A DNA stretch of 5,849 nt from Butyricicoccus_A sp964387535. Its GTDB lineage: Bacteria > Bacillota > Clostridia > Oscillospirales > Butyricicoccaceae. Position 1 is the first letter of the stretch. Each line of letters starts with the position of its first letter. The notes beneath the pieces are model-generated. The model did no database searches. It was given only the letters and a program-made list of their open reading frames with translations, and was not told where the DNA came from. Shown in pieces: positions 5,605 to 5,849 of the stretch. Made by a program: the position numbers and the translations under genes. The stretch is taken from the NCBI GenBank assembly GCA_964387535.1, contig CAYLXH010000125.1:1-5849 (forward strand), read 5' to 3'.

Positions 5605-5634
5605 ATTATAACATGTTGTCCAAAAAAGTGTAAA
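5605..5634 (-). promoter_or_regulatory. Sigma-A promoter of the sugar kinase gene
   Basis: On the minus strand TTTACA (5634-5629, 5 of 6) and a perfect TATAAT (5610-5605) are separated by 18 bases, with a TG extension (TGT just before TATAAT). It predicts a leader of about 80 bases before ATG 5516. Confidence 0.8.
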
Positions 5635-5743
5635 GATTTCTGAGGAAAGTTTACCGTTAATTCAAAAGTTTTTCCCGAATCAGACACAATTTTGAAAAGA
5701 TAACGGACGAAGTGTGGAGAAATGAAAAAATTTTGAAATGGAG

Positions 5744-5773
5744 TTGACTTTTAAAGAGTAAGTATGCTATAAT
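5744..5773 (+). promoter_or_regulatory. Strong sigma-A promoter for tRNA-Ser
   Basis: TTGACT (5744-5749, 5 of 6) and a perfect TATAAT (5768-5773) with an 18-base spacer and a TGC extension at 5765-5767. The predicted start is near 5780, about 22 bases before the mature tRNA. Strong consensus is usual for stable RNA genes. Confidence 0.85.
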
Positions 5774-5802
5774 AAATCTCGCGTAACACGGAGATTCGAT
5801 AC

Positions 5803-5849
5803 GGAGAGGTATCGAAGTGGTCATAACGAGGCGGTCTTGAAAACCGTTT
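5803..5849 (+). tRNA. tRNA-Ser(UGA), 5' part, cut by the window end
   Basis: The 5' acceptor strand is GGAGAGG (5803-5809), followed by U8 and A9. The D stem is TCG/CGA (5812-5814 and 5827-5829), with the conserved GG at 5819-5820 in the loop. The anticodon stem GCGGT/ACCGT (5831-5835 and 5843-5847) closes a 7-base loop CTTGAAA with U33 at 5837 and anticodon TGA at 5838-5840, reading UCN serine codons. The variable arm, T arm and 3' acceptor strand lie beyond the window, so the long class II variable arm cannot be confirmed. The sequence otherwise matches Firmicute tRNA-Ser closely. Confidence 0.9.

Noticed and set aside
5781..5802. Possible T-box or other riboswitch leader before the tRNA
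   Set aside because: The leader is only about 22 bases and precedes a tRNA gene; it is far too short for a riboswitch.

Overview
The window looks like part of the chromosome of a spore-forming, low-to-mid GC Firmicute, most likely an anaerobic gut Clostridia (inference). The reasons are a cotJ spore-coat operon, strong AGGAGG-type ribosome binding sites, sigma-A promoters with TG-extended -10 boxes, GTG starts, and proteins resembling clostridial families. There are nine protein genes and one tRNA gene. The cotJC gene and the tRNA are cut by the window edges. I see no mobile element, CRISPR array, phage gene or origin.

Layout. (1) 1-906, minus strand: cotJA, cotJB and the 5' part of cotJC, a compact spore-coat operon whose last product is a dimanganese catalase-like protein. 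(2) 907-1133: a divergent intergenic region with a sporulation-sigma-like promoter facing left and a sigma-A-like promoter facing right. (3) 1134-3735, plus strand: a tightly spaced set of four genes encoding a GyrI-like small-molecule-binding protein, a short-chain dehydrogenase, a PrxQ/Bcp-type peroxiredoxin and the peroxide-stress protein YaaA. The gaps are 27, 17 and 2 bases, and a hairpin terminator follows. (4) 3788-4443, minus strand: a cytidylate-kinase-like P-loop protein with a canonical terminator. (5) 4511-5634, minus strand: a 1-phosphofructokinase-family sugar kinase with its own promoter, a structured leader and its own terminator. (6) 5744-5849, plus strand: a strong promoter and the first 47 bases of tRNA-Ser(UGA).

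How the genes fit together (inference). Regions 1 and 3 share a theme of peroxide and electrophile defence. The Mn-catalase-like coat protein would act in the spore. The peroxiredoxin and YaaA would act in the growing cell, the first reducing peroxides and the second limiting iron-driven damage. The GyrI-like protein and the SDR may handle reactive small molecules or carbonyls. The sugar kinase, the cytidylate-kinase-like gene and the tRNA appear to be separate housekeeping units.

I did not find a clearly novel system. The points most worth a second look are the four-gene stress operon, the hairpin next to the sugar kinase ribosome binding site, and a perfect inverted repeat that joins the tRNA-Ser leader to the tRNA body.
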